Origin: Tragulus kanchil | Lineage: Eukaryota > Chordata > Mammalia > Artiodactyla > Tragulidae | Direction of reading: 5' to 3' | Length of the DNA stretch: 64,000 bases | Assembly (NCBI GenBank): GCA_022376925.1 | Contig: JAIOJX010000002.1 | Span: forward strand, 134,116,831-134,180,830 | Shown here: piece by piece, positions 12,344 to 23,943 of the stretch | How the letters are laid out: each line of letters starts with the position of its first letter | Position numbering within the stretch: the first letter of the stretch is position 1 | The notes under the pieces: generated by a model | Told to the model about the DNA's origin: nothing | Seen by the model: the letters and a program-made list of their open reading frames with translations, nothing else | Database searches by the model: none | Program-made: the position numbers and the translations under genes

Positions 12344-14579
12344 GGTTATTTCATCTCTCTGTGCCTTCGCATCATAGGATGTGCCAGGGGGATACATAGA
12401 GTTGGAACGGATTAACAGAGATACTACTCTCCAACCCTAGGGGCAGTTCCGAGCACTTAGAAGCACTCTGGAAGTGATATGTTATCCTTGTAGGGACAAC
12501 TCTATCCAGAAGTACATGGCTGTTTGCTTTTACATCATGTTCACCTTCACCTTAGTCAAGATATAAACTGGGCTGTGGTAACAGAGAAACCATCAAGATA
12601 CAGAGGACGATTGAATACGAGAGAGAAGGTTACTTCTCACTCAGCTAACAGTACAGGGATAGGCAAGTTGTCCAGGGGAGTAGGTAACTGGGCCCGCAGT
12701 GTCATCAGGCACTCAGGTTCCTACTGCTGTCTTGTCACTTGGCCACATGCAACTGCAGGGGAGGCTGTAAATTTAGTGTCTATTTGGGACGCCAAAACTC
12801 AGAGGAAGGAGATTCTCGTCGTAGAAAGGAGAGGGAGAGAGGGGCCAGCGGGGGCCAGCAGGCAGACTCCTGCTGCACCTGGCCTTGCTCCACACGGTGG
12901 GGCCTGTGGGAGCTGACCGCCCCAGACTTGTGCTCCCAGCTTGGCGTCCCTGTAAGAAAGGTCTCCTCCCTCCAGTTCTAGGGACATCGCTGGTGGTCTT
13001 ACGGCTAAGACCTTGAACTCACAGTGCAAGGGGCCCGGGTTCAACCCCTTGTCAGGGGAAATAGATCCCACATTCCTCAACTAAGAGTTGGCACGCCCTC
13101 CAGTTCTAATTTGGGAAATTTCAAAGAAAGTTCCTCACTGGGCTATTGTGAGCCCTCTGTGGCCAAGAGTGTGTGGCCCTATGATTAACCCCATCTGGGT
13201 CATCCCCTTTCCCTTGTGCCCCCATTGTAGAGAAACAGCAGAGCCTATTTCCAGAACAAGGTGCTGGCAAGACAGAAACGCTAGCTATTACCAATAGGAA
13301 GCGAGTCAATAACTATGGCCTGAAAGGTGTTGGTTGTGTATATCCTAGGAAAAGCAGCTGGACTCCGTCTCCATGGTGGCTCGCGCCCAGGGACCATCTG
13401 TCATCAGACAATGACTCTTAACCCAGAGAAGAAAGTCCTCTTTGTCCTCAGAATACTCCCGGGAGGTTATTTCATCTCTGTGCCTTCGCATCATAGGATG
13501 TGCCAGGGGGATACATAGAGTTGGAACGGATTAACAGAGATACTACTCTCCAACCCTAGGGGCAGTTCCGAGCACTTAGAAGCACTCTGGAAGTGATATG
13601 TTATCCTTGTAGGGACAACTCTATCCAGAAGTACATGGCTGTTTGCTTTTACATCATGTTCACCTTCACCTTAGTCAAGATATAAACTGGGCTGTGGTAA
13701 CAGAGAAACCATCAAGATACAGAGGACGATTGAATACGAGAGAGAAGGTTACTTCTCACTCAGCTAACAGTACAGGGATAGGCAAGTTGTCCAGGGGAGT
13801 AGGTAACTGGGCCCGCAGTGTCATCAGGCACTCAGGTTCCTACTGCTGTCTTGTCACTTGGCCACATGCAACTGCAGGGGAGGCTGTAAATTTAGTGTCT
13901 ATTTGGGACGCCAAAACTCAGAGGAAGGAGATTCTCGTCGTAGAAAGGAGAGGGAGAGAGGGGCCAGCGGGGGCCAGCAGGCAGACTCCTGCTGCACCTG
14001 GCCTTGCTCCACACGGTGGGGCCTGTGGGAGCTGACCGCCCCAGACTTGTGCTCCCAGCTTGGCGTCCCTGTAAGAAAGGTCTCCTCCCTCCAGTTCTAG
14101 GGACATCGCTGGTGGTCTTACGGCTAAGACCTTGAACTCACAGTGCAAGGGGCCCGGGTTCAACCCCTTGTCAGGGAACTAGATCCCACATTCCTCAACT
14201 AAGAGTTGGCACGCCCTCCAGTTCTAATTTGGGAAATTTCAAAGAAAGTTCCTCACTGGGCTATTGTGAGCCCTCTGTGGCCAAGAGTGTGTGGCCCTAT
14301 GATTAACCCCATCTGGGTCATCCCCTTTCCCTTGTGCCCCCATTGTAGAGAAACAGCAGAGCCTATTTCCAGAACAAGGTGCTGGCAAGACAGAAACGCT
14401 AGCTATTACCAATAGGAAGCGAGTCAATAACTATGGCCTGAAAGGTGTTGACGGTTGTGTATATCCTAGGAAAAGCAGCTGGACTCCGTCTCCATGGTGG
14501 CTCGCGCCCCAGGGACCATCTGTCATCAGACAATGACTCTTAACCCAGAGAAGAAAGTCCTCTTTGTCCTCAGAATACT
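12344..14579. repeat. Direct duplication D3 (12344-13458 = 13465-14579)
   Basis: The offset is 1119. Copy 2 lacks a CT near its start, and copy 1 lacks several bases near its end (tgttggttg versus tgttgacggttg; gcgcccagg versus gcgccccagg). The unit contains a short tRNA-SINE remnant (12983-13085) and no exon. Confidence 0.92.
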
Positions 14580-14868
14580 CCCCAAAGAGCGGGCAGATGG
14601 AAGAGATCTGGGTAGATGGGATGTGTGCCCTTTGGCTTAGGACAGAGAGGGGGGGTTAGCAGCTCATGCAGCCGATGAGGCCAAGTCTAGAGCTGCCTTT
14701 GAGCTGGATCCGAGATTCACAACTCACAGGGTCCCCAGGGACCTGACTCGCTTCCGTTCTTGACTCTGCCTTCCTTTGAGCTGGCTTTCGTCTCACGGCT
14801 TCACCGTGTGACCCGGCAGCTCCTGTTGCTGGGAGGAAGACCTCCCCTTCTCTGATAAATCCACCCCT

Positions 14869-17184
14869 GGATCTACCTCTCGCTGGTCCAGATCGGAGTG
14901 TCCAACCTCAAGTCACCACTGTGGTTAGAAAGGTGGAATTCAATGATTGGCTGGGCCTGGGGCGTGTACCCACAGGGACTGGGAGCTTCTGCCTGGTGTC
15001 TGTGGTGGGCGTTGAGTTTACCAGAACAGGAGATGAATGGGTGCCAGATTGGGAAGGTCCTTAGGTGTCGAGCTGAGACTTTTCTCCCCTTCTCTGGATA
15101 GCTTCCTTGCCCAGTCTTGTCCCCTGCCCAGTCTCTCCTTACTCTTGGTCTTGGGAAGTACCTCCTGAGGAGTGTTTGGCCTGGATTGGGGGCTCAGTTG
15201 CTTAGCCTAAGTGGGGTGTTCCAGAAAGAGGGTTCGGAGGATACTCCTCTGCCTGGAGGTGGCTCAGTGGTAAAGAATCCTCCTGCCAATGCAGGAGATG
15301 CAGATTTGATCCCTGGGTTGGGAAGATTCCCTGGAAGAGGAAATCACAACCTACTCCAGTCTTCTTGCCTGGAGAATCCCATGGACAGAGGAGCCTGGTG
15401 GGTGCAGTCCATGGGGTTGCAAGAGTTGGACAGGATTTAGCAACTGCACACACACGCGCCTCTTCCTGGAACTGCTTCCTCATGGGCTTCCTCCATAACA
15501 GCTTAGAGAGACGCCCTTCTCACAGTCTCTGTAGAGTTCCAGGTACCTGCCTGTGCTCTTGGCTGAGCCAGTGTTAGCTGTGAACTCCTGAGGAGTCAGG
15601 CGTGAGCCTGTGGTTTTCCAGCACATACTTCACGGGGTGATTACCTGGATCTGAGTCCCCCCATCTCTGATCCCGACCCCACCCTATGTGGCAGGATCCT
15701 GGGTGCAGGGAACAAGGTTGAAAGACTCACATGTGACCTCCTGTGGACTGATTCTGTTTCACGCGGCTGCACAGGGCCCTGGTGGTTGGTCGGGGTCTGC
15801 GGTGGCTTCTGAATTCATCACTTCTGCATGAGCGCATTCACTCAGAGCTGAGGCTACAGTTGCTTTCTTAGTCACCCCAGCCCATCTGGGTTATAACAGA
15901 CTTGGAATGAATCAGACAAACATTGCTCCTGTTTCCACATCCTTGGTAATTTCTCAGCGATAAAGCAGGGATCTTAGTGGCCAGGGGAGCTTCCCTGGTG
16001 TCTTGATCTGACTGGTGAGCCCACACGGTGATCATGGATCTACCTCTCGCTTCGGAGTGTCCAACCTCAAGTCACCACTGTGGTTAGAAAGGTGGAATTC
16101 AATGATTGGCTGGGCCTGGCGTGTACCCACAGGGACTGGGCTTCTGCCTGGTGTCTGTGGTGGGCGTTGAGTTTACCAGAACAGGAGATGAATGGGTGCC
16201 AGATTGGGAAGGTCCTTAGGTGTCGAGCTGAGACTTTTCTCCCCTTCTCTGGATAGCTTCCTTGCCCAGTCTTGTCCCCTGCCCAGTCTCTCCTTACTCT
16301 TGGTCTTGGGAAGTACCTCCTGAGGAGTGTTTGGCCTGGATTGGGGGCTCAGTTGCTTAGCCTAAGTGGGGTGTTCCAGAAAGAGGGTTCGGAGGATACT
16401 CCTCTGCCTGGAGGTGGCTCAGTGGTAAAGAATCCTCCTGCCAATGCAGGAGATGCAGATTTGATCCCTGGGTTGGGAAGATTCCCTGGAAGAGGAAATC
16501 ACAACCTACTCCAGTCTTCTTGCCTGGAGAATCCCATGGACAGAGGAGCCTGGTGGGTGCAGTCCATGGGGTTGCAAGAGTTGGACAGGATTTAGCAACT
16601 GCACACACACGCGCCTCTTCCTGGAACTGCTTCCTCATGGGCTTCCTCCATAACAGCTTAGAGAGACGCCCTTCTCACAGTCTCTGTAGAGTTCCAGGTA
16701 CCTGCCTGTGCTCTTGGCTGAGCCAGTGTTAGCTGTGAACTCCTGAGGAGTCAGGCGTGAGCCTGTGGTTTTCCAGCACATACTTCACGGGGTGATTACC
16801 TGGATCTGAGTCCCCCCATCTCTGATCCCGACCCCACCCTATGTGGCAGGATCCTGGGTGCAGGGAACAAGGTTGAAAGACTCACATGTGACCTCCTGTG
16901 GACTGATTCTGTTTCACGCGGCTGCACAGGGCCCTGGTGGTTGGTCGGGGTCTGCGGTGGCTTCTGAATTCATCACTTCTGCATGAGCGCATTCACTCAG
17001 AGCTGAGGCTACAGTTGCTTTCTTAGTCACCCCAGCCCATCTGGGTTATAACAGACTTGGAATGAATCAGACAAACATTGCTCCTGTTTCCACATCCTTG
17101 GTAATTTCTCAGCGATAAAGCAGGGATCTTAGTGGCCAGGGGAGCTTCCCTGGTGTCTTGATCTGACTGGTGAGCCCACACGGT
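14869..17184. repeat. Direct duplication D4 (14869-16035 = 16036-17184)
   Basis: The offset is 1155 over most of the unit. The first 120 bases of copy 2 have lost bases at three places relative to copy 1. The unit contains a Bov-A SINE and unique DNA, no exon. Confidence 0.92.
15253..15450 (+). mobile_element. Bov-A-type SINE (repeated at about 16408-16605)
   Basis: It reads ggtggctcagtggtaaagaat, then the B-box region gatttgatccctgggttggg, then ggagaatcccatggacagag, ending gttggacaggatttagcaac. The twin comes from D4. Confidence 0.9.
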
Positions 17185-17560
17185 GTCATGATCATGGAGC
17201 CCCGGTCACGTTCTGACTCGCCTTCAGCCATTTTCCAGGGCAGAGTGCCTCTAACAGAACTGGGTGGTCGCCCTGGGTGGTCACATCAAGCTCGTTGAGC
17301 TCCTAGTGGTGGCTGCCGTGGAGCTGAAAGGCCCCTGCAAGGGCCTCGGCAGTGTCGGAACCGTGTCTTTAGAGGCCTGGTTATTTCAGAACAGGTGTTG
17401 ACCCGAAGTCCTGCCAGCTTGGACCAGCTCCCATAAGTCCATGTTCACTGAAACGGTTCTAGAGAGCCAGTGATGGCTGTGCTTCTGTTCTGCCCTTCAG
17501 GGCTCAGAAGGGGGCACCCTGGCCACATGCTGCGGCGCTTGTTTATTCATGTAACAAAGA

Positions 17561-17756
17561 TGGTGCTAGTGGTAAAGAACCTGCCTGCCCGTGCAGGAGA
17601 TGTGAGAGACTCGGGTTCGATCCCTGGGTTGGGAAGATCCTCTGGAGGAGGGCATAGCAACCCACTGCAGTCGTCTTGCCCGGAGAATCCCGTGGACGGA
17701 GCAGCCTGGAAGGCCACTGTCTGTAGGGTCTCAAAGAATCAGACACGACTGAAGCA
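17561..17756 (+). mobile_element. Bov-A-type SINE (repeated at 18638-18833)
   Basis: It reads atggtgctagtggtaaagaa, then ggttcgatccctgggttggg, then cggagaatcccgtggacgga, ending cagacacgactgaagcaac. Confidence 0.9.
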
Positions 17757-17909
17757 ACCGCTGAGCGCCAGGCACTGGCCTAGGAAGAAGAAGACAGAGC
17801 CAGTCTCTGCTGTAGGGATCTTACAGCTTAGCCCGGGAAACAGAACAGAGTTCTCCCGTGGAAACCTGAGGGGGCCTTCGTGAGGGTAGCTGAACTGATG
17901 AAATGTGGA

Positions 17910-18110
17910 TATCGGGGACATCAGGTTGCATCCCAGCCCCACTTTTTCGCCAGCTGGGTGACTTTGGGCAAGTTACCTCACCTTGTGGAACCTCCGATGT
18001 CTCATCCTCAAAATGGGGAAGATTCAAGGGGTTATGATGATGAAATACGTTCGTACGTGTGAAGCATGAGTAGGACTCAGCATTCAGCAAATGGTAGTTA
18101 CAACTACTGG
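17910..18110. mobile_element. MIR remnant (repeated at 18987-19187)
   Basis: It has the MIR core-like stretch agctgggtgactttgggcaa, followed by cctcatcctcaaaatgggga, the usual diverged core and 3' part. Confidence 0.75.
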
Positions 18111-18147
18111 TGTTAGGAATGATACACCTTAGAGTATATGCTCTCAC

Positions 18148-18370
18148 GTATGCGTGCTCAGTCGCTGCAGTCATGTCCGAGTCTTTGGGACCCCATGGAC
18201 TGTAGCCCGCCGGGCTCCTCTGACCATAGGATTCTCCAGGCAAGAATACTGGAGTGGGCTGCGTGCCCTCCTCCAGGGGATCTTCCCAACCCTGGGAGTG
18301 AACCCGTGTCTCTTACGTCTCCTGCATTGGCAGGCGGGTTCTTTACCGCTAGCACCACCTGGGAAGCCCA
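18148..18370 (-). mobile_element. Bov-A2-type SINE, reverse (three copies)
   Basis: The inverted element reads tgctcagtcgctgcagtcatg, then ggaccccatggactgtagcc, then accacctgggaagccc. It recurs at about 19225-19447 and 20403-20618 because D5 and D6 adjoin. The third copy has lost bases near its joint. Confidence 0.92.
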
Positions 18371-19708
18371 CTATTATGTATTTTACTTTATACTATTATT
18401 AAGAAGTGAAACTTTTATAGTATAAGGTGCAGCCGTCCCATTTTTAAAAAGTTTTATTTATTTGGCTGTGCAGGTCTTAGTTACATCATGTAAACTCTTA
18501 GTTGCGGGCATGTGGGATCTATTTTCCTCAGTAAGCACAAGAGTGGATGGCTGGTAAGCTCTGCTCTGCCCGTGCAGGGCTCAGAAGGGGGCACCCTGGC
18601 CACATGCTGCGGCGCTTGTTTATTCATGTAACAAAGATGGTGCTAGTGGTAAAGAACCTGCCTGCCCGTGCAGGAGATGTGAGAGACTCGGGTTCGATCC
18701 CTGGGTTGGGAAGATCCTCTGGAGGAGGGCATAGCAACCCACTGCAGTCGTCTTGCCCGGAGAATCCCGTGGACGGAGCAGCCTGGAAGGCCACTGTCTG
18801 TAGGGTCTCAAAGAATCAGACACGACTGAAGCAACCGCTGAGCGCCAGGCACTGGCCTAGGAAGAAGAAGACAGAGCCAGTCTCTGCTGTAGGGATCTTA
18901 CAGCTTAGCCCGGGAAACAGAACAGAGTTCTCCCGTGGAAACCTGAGGGGGCCTTCGTGAGGGTAGCTGAACTGATGAAATGTGGATATCGGGGACATCA
19001 GGTTGCATCCCAGCCCCACTTTTTCGCCAGCTGGGTGACTTTGGGCAAGTTACCTCACCTTGTGGAACCTCCGATGTCTCATCCTCAAAATGGGGAAGAT
19101 TCAAGGGGTTATGATGATGAAATACGTTCGTACGTGTGAAGCATGAGTAGGACTCAGCATTCAGCAAATGGTAGTTACAACTACTGGTGTTAGGAATGAT
19201 ACACCTTAGAGTATATGCTCTCACGTATGCGTGCTCAGTCGCTGCAGTCATGTCCGAGTCTTTGGGACCCCATGGACTGTAGCCCGCCGGGCTCCTCTGA
19301 CCATAGGATTCTCCAGGCAAGAATACTGGAGTGGGCTGCGTGCCCTCCTCCAGGGGATCTTCCCAACCCTGGGAGTGAACCCGTGTCTCTTACGTCTCCT
19401 GCATTGGCAGGCGGGTTCTTTACCGCTAGCACCACCTGGGAAGCCCACTATTATGTATTTTACTTTATACTATTATTAAGAAGTGAAACTTTTATAGTAT
19501 AAGGTGCAGCCGTCCCATTTTTAAAAAGTTTTATTTATTTGGCTGTGCAGGTCTTAGTTACATCATGTAAACTCTTAGTTGCGGGCATGTGGGATCTAGT
19601 TTCCTGACCAGGGGTCAAACCAGGACCCCCTGCATTGGGAGCACAGCCTTAACCTCTGGACCACCAGGGAAGTCCCCTTATATATATATAGATACATATA
19701 TTAGGTTG

Positions 19709-19979
19709 GTTTTTTTTTTTTAATTTTGGCCTCTTTTCTTGGTTCTTTATTTATTTTCACCCATCCCTATTCTTTGGTGTGTGTGGGCCTCCCATTGCAG
19801 TGGCCTCTCTCACTGCAGAGCATGGGCTCTGCGTGCATGCGCTCCAGAGCACTGGCTCACAATTGGGCACAGGCCCCAGCCGCTCGTCCGCATGTGGGAT
19901 CCTCCTGGGCCAGGGATCGAACTGGTGCCCCTTGCACTGCAAGGTGGACTGTCTACCCACTGGACCAACAGGGAAGCCC
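19709..19979 (-). mobile_element. CHR-related SINE, reverse (repeated at about 20885-21152)
   Basis: The plus strand runs from ttttaattttggcctctttt to gaccaacagggaagccc, the inverted form of the family at 3686. It inserted in a tatatata tract. Confidence 0.85.
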
Positions 19980-20149
19980 CCCGTATATATATATGTTTTT
20001 TAATTTAAAGTGAAATGACCATCTTTCCCTTAGTAACCAGTTCACCACAAAGAGGAGATGGGGCAAAGAAATCACCCTTCCTTGTTTTGCATCTGTGGGT
20101 GTTTCAGGCATTTATGAGAAGACTTTACTCCTCCCAACTGTCAACAAAA

Positions 20150-20295
20150 GTAGGGATTGTTACAACCCCATCATACAGTGTTAAGGAAGCCAGTCTTCAG
20201 AGTGGTTAAGTAAATTTGCCCAGAGTCACACAAGTAATAAGTGACTGAGCTACAGTCAAAGCCAAGTCTTGCCTGACTGTAAAGTCTAGGTTTTA
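20150..20295. mobile_element. MIR remnant (repeated at about 21323-21468)
   Basis: It has the MIR-like core with agtggttaagtaaatttgcc, followed by cagagtcacacaagtaataag. Confidence 0.7.
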
Positions 20296-21984
20296 TGCAG
20301 CAGAGCACTTACCCTGAGGGCCACACTTGCTGCTTTGTCGGTTAGCCTGCTGCCCCTGAAGTTTCTGCTGGTTTAATTACACCTTAGAGTATATGCTCTC
20401 ACGTATGCGTGCTCAGTCGCTGCAGTCATGTCCGAGTCTTTGGGACCCCATGGACTGTAGCCCGCTCCTCTGACCATAGGATTCTCCAGGCAAGAATACT
20501 GGAGTGGGCTGCGTGCCCTCCTCCAGGGGATCTTCCCAACCCTGGGAGTGAACCCGTGTCTCTTACGTCTCCTGCATTGGCAGGCGGGTTCTTTACCGCT
20601 AGCACCACCTGGGAAGCCCACTATTATGTATTTTACTTTATACTATTATTAAGAAGTGAAACTTTTATAGTATAAGGTGCAGCCGTCCCATTTTTAAAAA
20701 GTTTTATTTATTTGGCTGTGCAGGTCTTAGTTACATCATGTAAACTCTTAGTTGCGGGCATGTGGGATCTAGTTTCCTGACCAGGGGTCAAACCAGGACC
20801 CCCTGCATTGGGAGCACAGCCTTAACCTCTGGACCACCAGGGAAGTCCCCTTATATATATATAGATACATATATTAGGTTGGTTTTTTTTTTTTAATTTT
20901 GGCCTCTTTTCTTGGTTCTTTATTTATTTTCACCCATCCCTATTCTTTGGTGTGTGTGGGCCTCCCATTGCAGTGGCCTCTCTCACTGCAGAGCATGGGC
21001 TCTGCGTGCATGCGCTCCAGAGCACTGGCTCACAATTGGGCACAGGCCCCAGCCGCTCGTCCGCATGTGGGATCCTCCTGGGCCAGGGATCGAACTGGTG
21101 CCCCTTGCACTGCAAGGTGGACTGTCTACCCACTGGACCAACAGGGAAGCCCCCCGTATATATATATGTTTTTTAATTTAAAGTGAAATGACCATCTTTC
21201 CCTTAGTAACCAGTTCACCACAAAGAGGAGATGGGGCAAAGAAATCACCCTTCCTTGTTTTGCATCTGTGGGTGTTTCAGGCATTTATGAGAAGACTTTA
21301 CTCCTCCCAACTGTCAACAAAAGTAGGGATTGTTACAACCCCATCATACAGTGTTAAGGAAGCCAGTCTTCAGAGTGGTTAAGTAAATTTGCCCAGAGTC
21401 ACACAAGTAATAAGTGACTGAGCTACAGTCAAAGCCAAGTCTTGCCTGACTGTAAAGTCTAGGTTTTATGCAGCAGAGCACTTACCCTGAGGGCCACACT
21501 TGCTGCTTTGTCGGTTAGCCTGCTGCTCCCCTGAAGTTTCTGCTGGCACTTTGCCACACCTACTCTTGTCACGCACTCTGACCTGACCCTAAAGTGAGAA
21601 GAGGTGGCACAGGACTTCCTGCTTCCCTAAGGAGACTTGCACAGCCTGTTCTGTGCCTCCAGGGCCATTGGGCATCAGACAGATGGCTGTGCAGATGAAA
21701 TCATTCAGGAAAGAGACACAGGAATGGAACCAACACCTCTCTGACTTTCATATGTTAAGTCTAAAGCCCCTGGGTTTTCTTGGCCCTGCCAACTTGTCTA
21801 CAGCTACGTTCATCTCAGCCTTTGGTGTCTGCTGGGTGGGCTTTCTGGTTTTCAATGGAAGTAGCAAGAGGCTGAGGAAACAGTACAGCCAGAGGAGAGG
21901 GGAGAACAAGGAGCTATGAGTGGCCTAGGAAGTGAAAAATCCTGTTGAAGACTGAGCTCCCCTGGGAATAGGCACAGGTTCTTT

Positions 21985-22180
21985 TTATTTCAGTAATAAT
22001 AACTTTATTCTAAGAGATTCCTCTGAGAATCTCTCCACAAAAACCTTAGGAGATAGGCATGTCATCTCCTAGATGGAATCTTAGGGGAAGGGCACTGTAA
22101 TTATCCCCACTTAATAGCCCTGGAAATTGAGACACAGAGAGATTCAGTCACTTGTCTGAAGTCACATAGCATTTGAACCC
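21985..22180. mobile_element. MIR remnant
   Basis: It has ttatccccacttaatagccc, then aaattgagacacagagagat and cttgtctgaagtcacatagc, a diverged MIR core. Confidence 0.75.
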
Positions 22181-22194
22181 AGGGTTTCTTTCTT

Positions 22195-22546
22195 TTTGAA
22201 AAAAAATTATTTATTTTTTTTGGTTATTCTGGGTTTTCACTGCTGCCACAGGCTTTTCCCTAGTTGCAGGGAGTTGGGGCTACTCTCTAGTTGAAGTGAG
22301 CAGGCTTCTTGTGGCAGTGACTTCTCTTCTTGTAGAACTCGGGCTCTACGGCACACGGGCTTCCATAATTGCGGCACACGGGCTCCGTAGTTGGTGGCTC
22401 CAACGCTCTAGAGCACATGCTCCATAGCTGTGGCTCACGGACTTAACTGTTCCGCAGCATGTGGGATCTTCCCGGATCAGGGAACGAACCTGTGTCTCCT
22501 GCATTGGCAGGCGAGCTCCTTACCACTGAGCCACCAGGGAAGCCCC
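22195..22546 (-). mobile_element. CHR-type tRNA-Glu SINE, reverse
   Basis: The plus strand reads ctgctgccacaggcttttcc, then several cgggctccgtagttg-like units, then ccactgagccaccagggaag. The flanking duplication agggtttcttt is seen on both sides. Confidence 0.85.
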
Positions 22547-22642
22547 CAGGGTTTCTTTAGTCTGTGAGTTTAACCAGCATGTTTGGTAAGAGTGAGTGAA
22601 TGAGCGAGCAAGTGAACCAAAAGAATCAGAGATTTGGTTCTT

Positions 22643-23018
22643 TTTTTTTTTTTTTTAATATTATTTATTTATTTTTGGCTGTGCTGGATCTTAGTTGCTG
22701 AATGCAGGCTTTTCTCTAGTTGCAAAGAGCGGGGCTACTCTCTGTCGCGGTGCTTGGGCTTCTCAATGCCGTGGCTTCTCTTGTTGGGGAGCACGGGCTC
22801 TAGGACCCATGGGCTGCAGTAGCTGTGGCCCATGGGCACAGCAGTTGCAGTTCCTGGACTCTAGAGCAAAGGCTCAATAACTCATAGGTGATTGAGTTTA
22901 GGGGCTCGTACATATGTGTTTGAGCTTGGGTGCTCCTCGGCAAGTGGTGTCTTCTGGACCAGGCGTCAAACTGAGGTCTCATGCACTGGCAGGCAGATGC
23001 TTTGCCCCAGGGAGGCCC
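22643..23018 (-). mobile_element. CHR-type tRNA-Glu SINE, reverse
   Basis: It reads ggctgtgctggatcttagttg, then gagcacgggctctaggaccc, ending ttgccccagggaggccc. The duplication gatttggttctt flanks it. It is more diverged than its neighbour. Confidence 0.8.
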
Positions 23019-23084
23019 TTGGATTTGGTTCTTGCCCCAACAAGGCCCTCAGAGGCGGTAAACAGGTGTGCTTTGGAGTCGGCA

Positions 23085-23300
23085 GAGTTCAGTTGGAATT
23101 CAAGCTTGCTCCCTCCTGGCTACATGACCTGGGGCAAGTAACTTAATGTAGAAGTACTCCTTTCCTCATCTGTAGATGGAAATAGCAATTCTTTTCCCCT
23201 AGGATCTTCCTGTGGATTAAATGAAATCATCTCTGGAAAGCTCTTCATCCCATGCCTGGTGTATAGTAAGTCCATAAAGGCCCACTGTTGGGGTTATTAT
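23085..23300. mobile_element. MIR remnant
   Basis: It has the core-like sequence ctacatgacctggggcaagt, followed by cctcatctgtagatggaaat and a typical taagtccataaa end. Confidence 0.75.
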
Positions 23301-23943
23301 TACTGTACCATGCAGATAGATTGTATTAGCATGGCACAGTCGCAACTGTAAATTTGAAAGTGTAAAATTGAAATCCCACGTTGATATGGACTAGAAGGAA
23401 ATAGGAAAACAGCTGTTAAAGGATGAAAGGAAATTAAAGTTTCTTCAGTGCTTCATAATTTTTTTTAATGTTCCTAAATGGAATAAATGAAACATAGAGG
23501 CAATATGTGCTCAACAGGCCTGTGAATGTATGAATGAAAAGCACTCCAAACTTTTTAAATTTAAAAAAAAAAACATTGTCCGACCATACCTTGTGCGTTG
23601 CAGGATCCTAGTTCCCTGACCAGGGATTGCACCTGTGCCCTTGGCAATGAAAGCTCAGTCTCCCAATCGATGAACTGCCAGGGAATTCCCTGACTTTTTT
23701 TAAATGGTTGAATCTGTTGCTTAAAAATCATACTTTATGATAGTGGACACCCTTGGGGGGTTGTTACTGAAAAGGGGCCTGTGCAAGAAACAGTGAACAC
23801 CGCAAGCCTGTAATGATTACCCTGTCAATGCTGAATTTACCACTGGGGGTTTGAGTAATTTGCAATGAGAGAAAAAGGGAAGTTTTAAAAAATGGCTTTG
23901 TATTTTGTGGCTATTGTGTCTGGATATAGGATATAGTTAATTT

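Larger units (their letters stand above)
17498..19598. repeat. Direct duplication D5 (17498-18521 = 18575-19598)
   Basis: The offset is 1077. About 50 bases of low-similarity filler (18522-18574) lie between the copies. The unit holds two SINEs and a MIR. Its last 400 bases occur a third time from 20379 (see D6). Confidence 0.92.
19201..21546. repeat. Direct duplication D6 (19201-20371 = 20379-21546)
   Basis: The offset is 1178 falling to 1173. Copy 2 lacks six bases in its SINE close to its start, and copy 1 lacks two bases close to its end (tgctgcccctg versus tgctgctcccctg). It overlaps copy 2 of D5, giving a triplicated core. Confidence 0.92.
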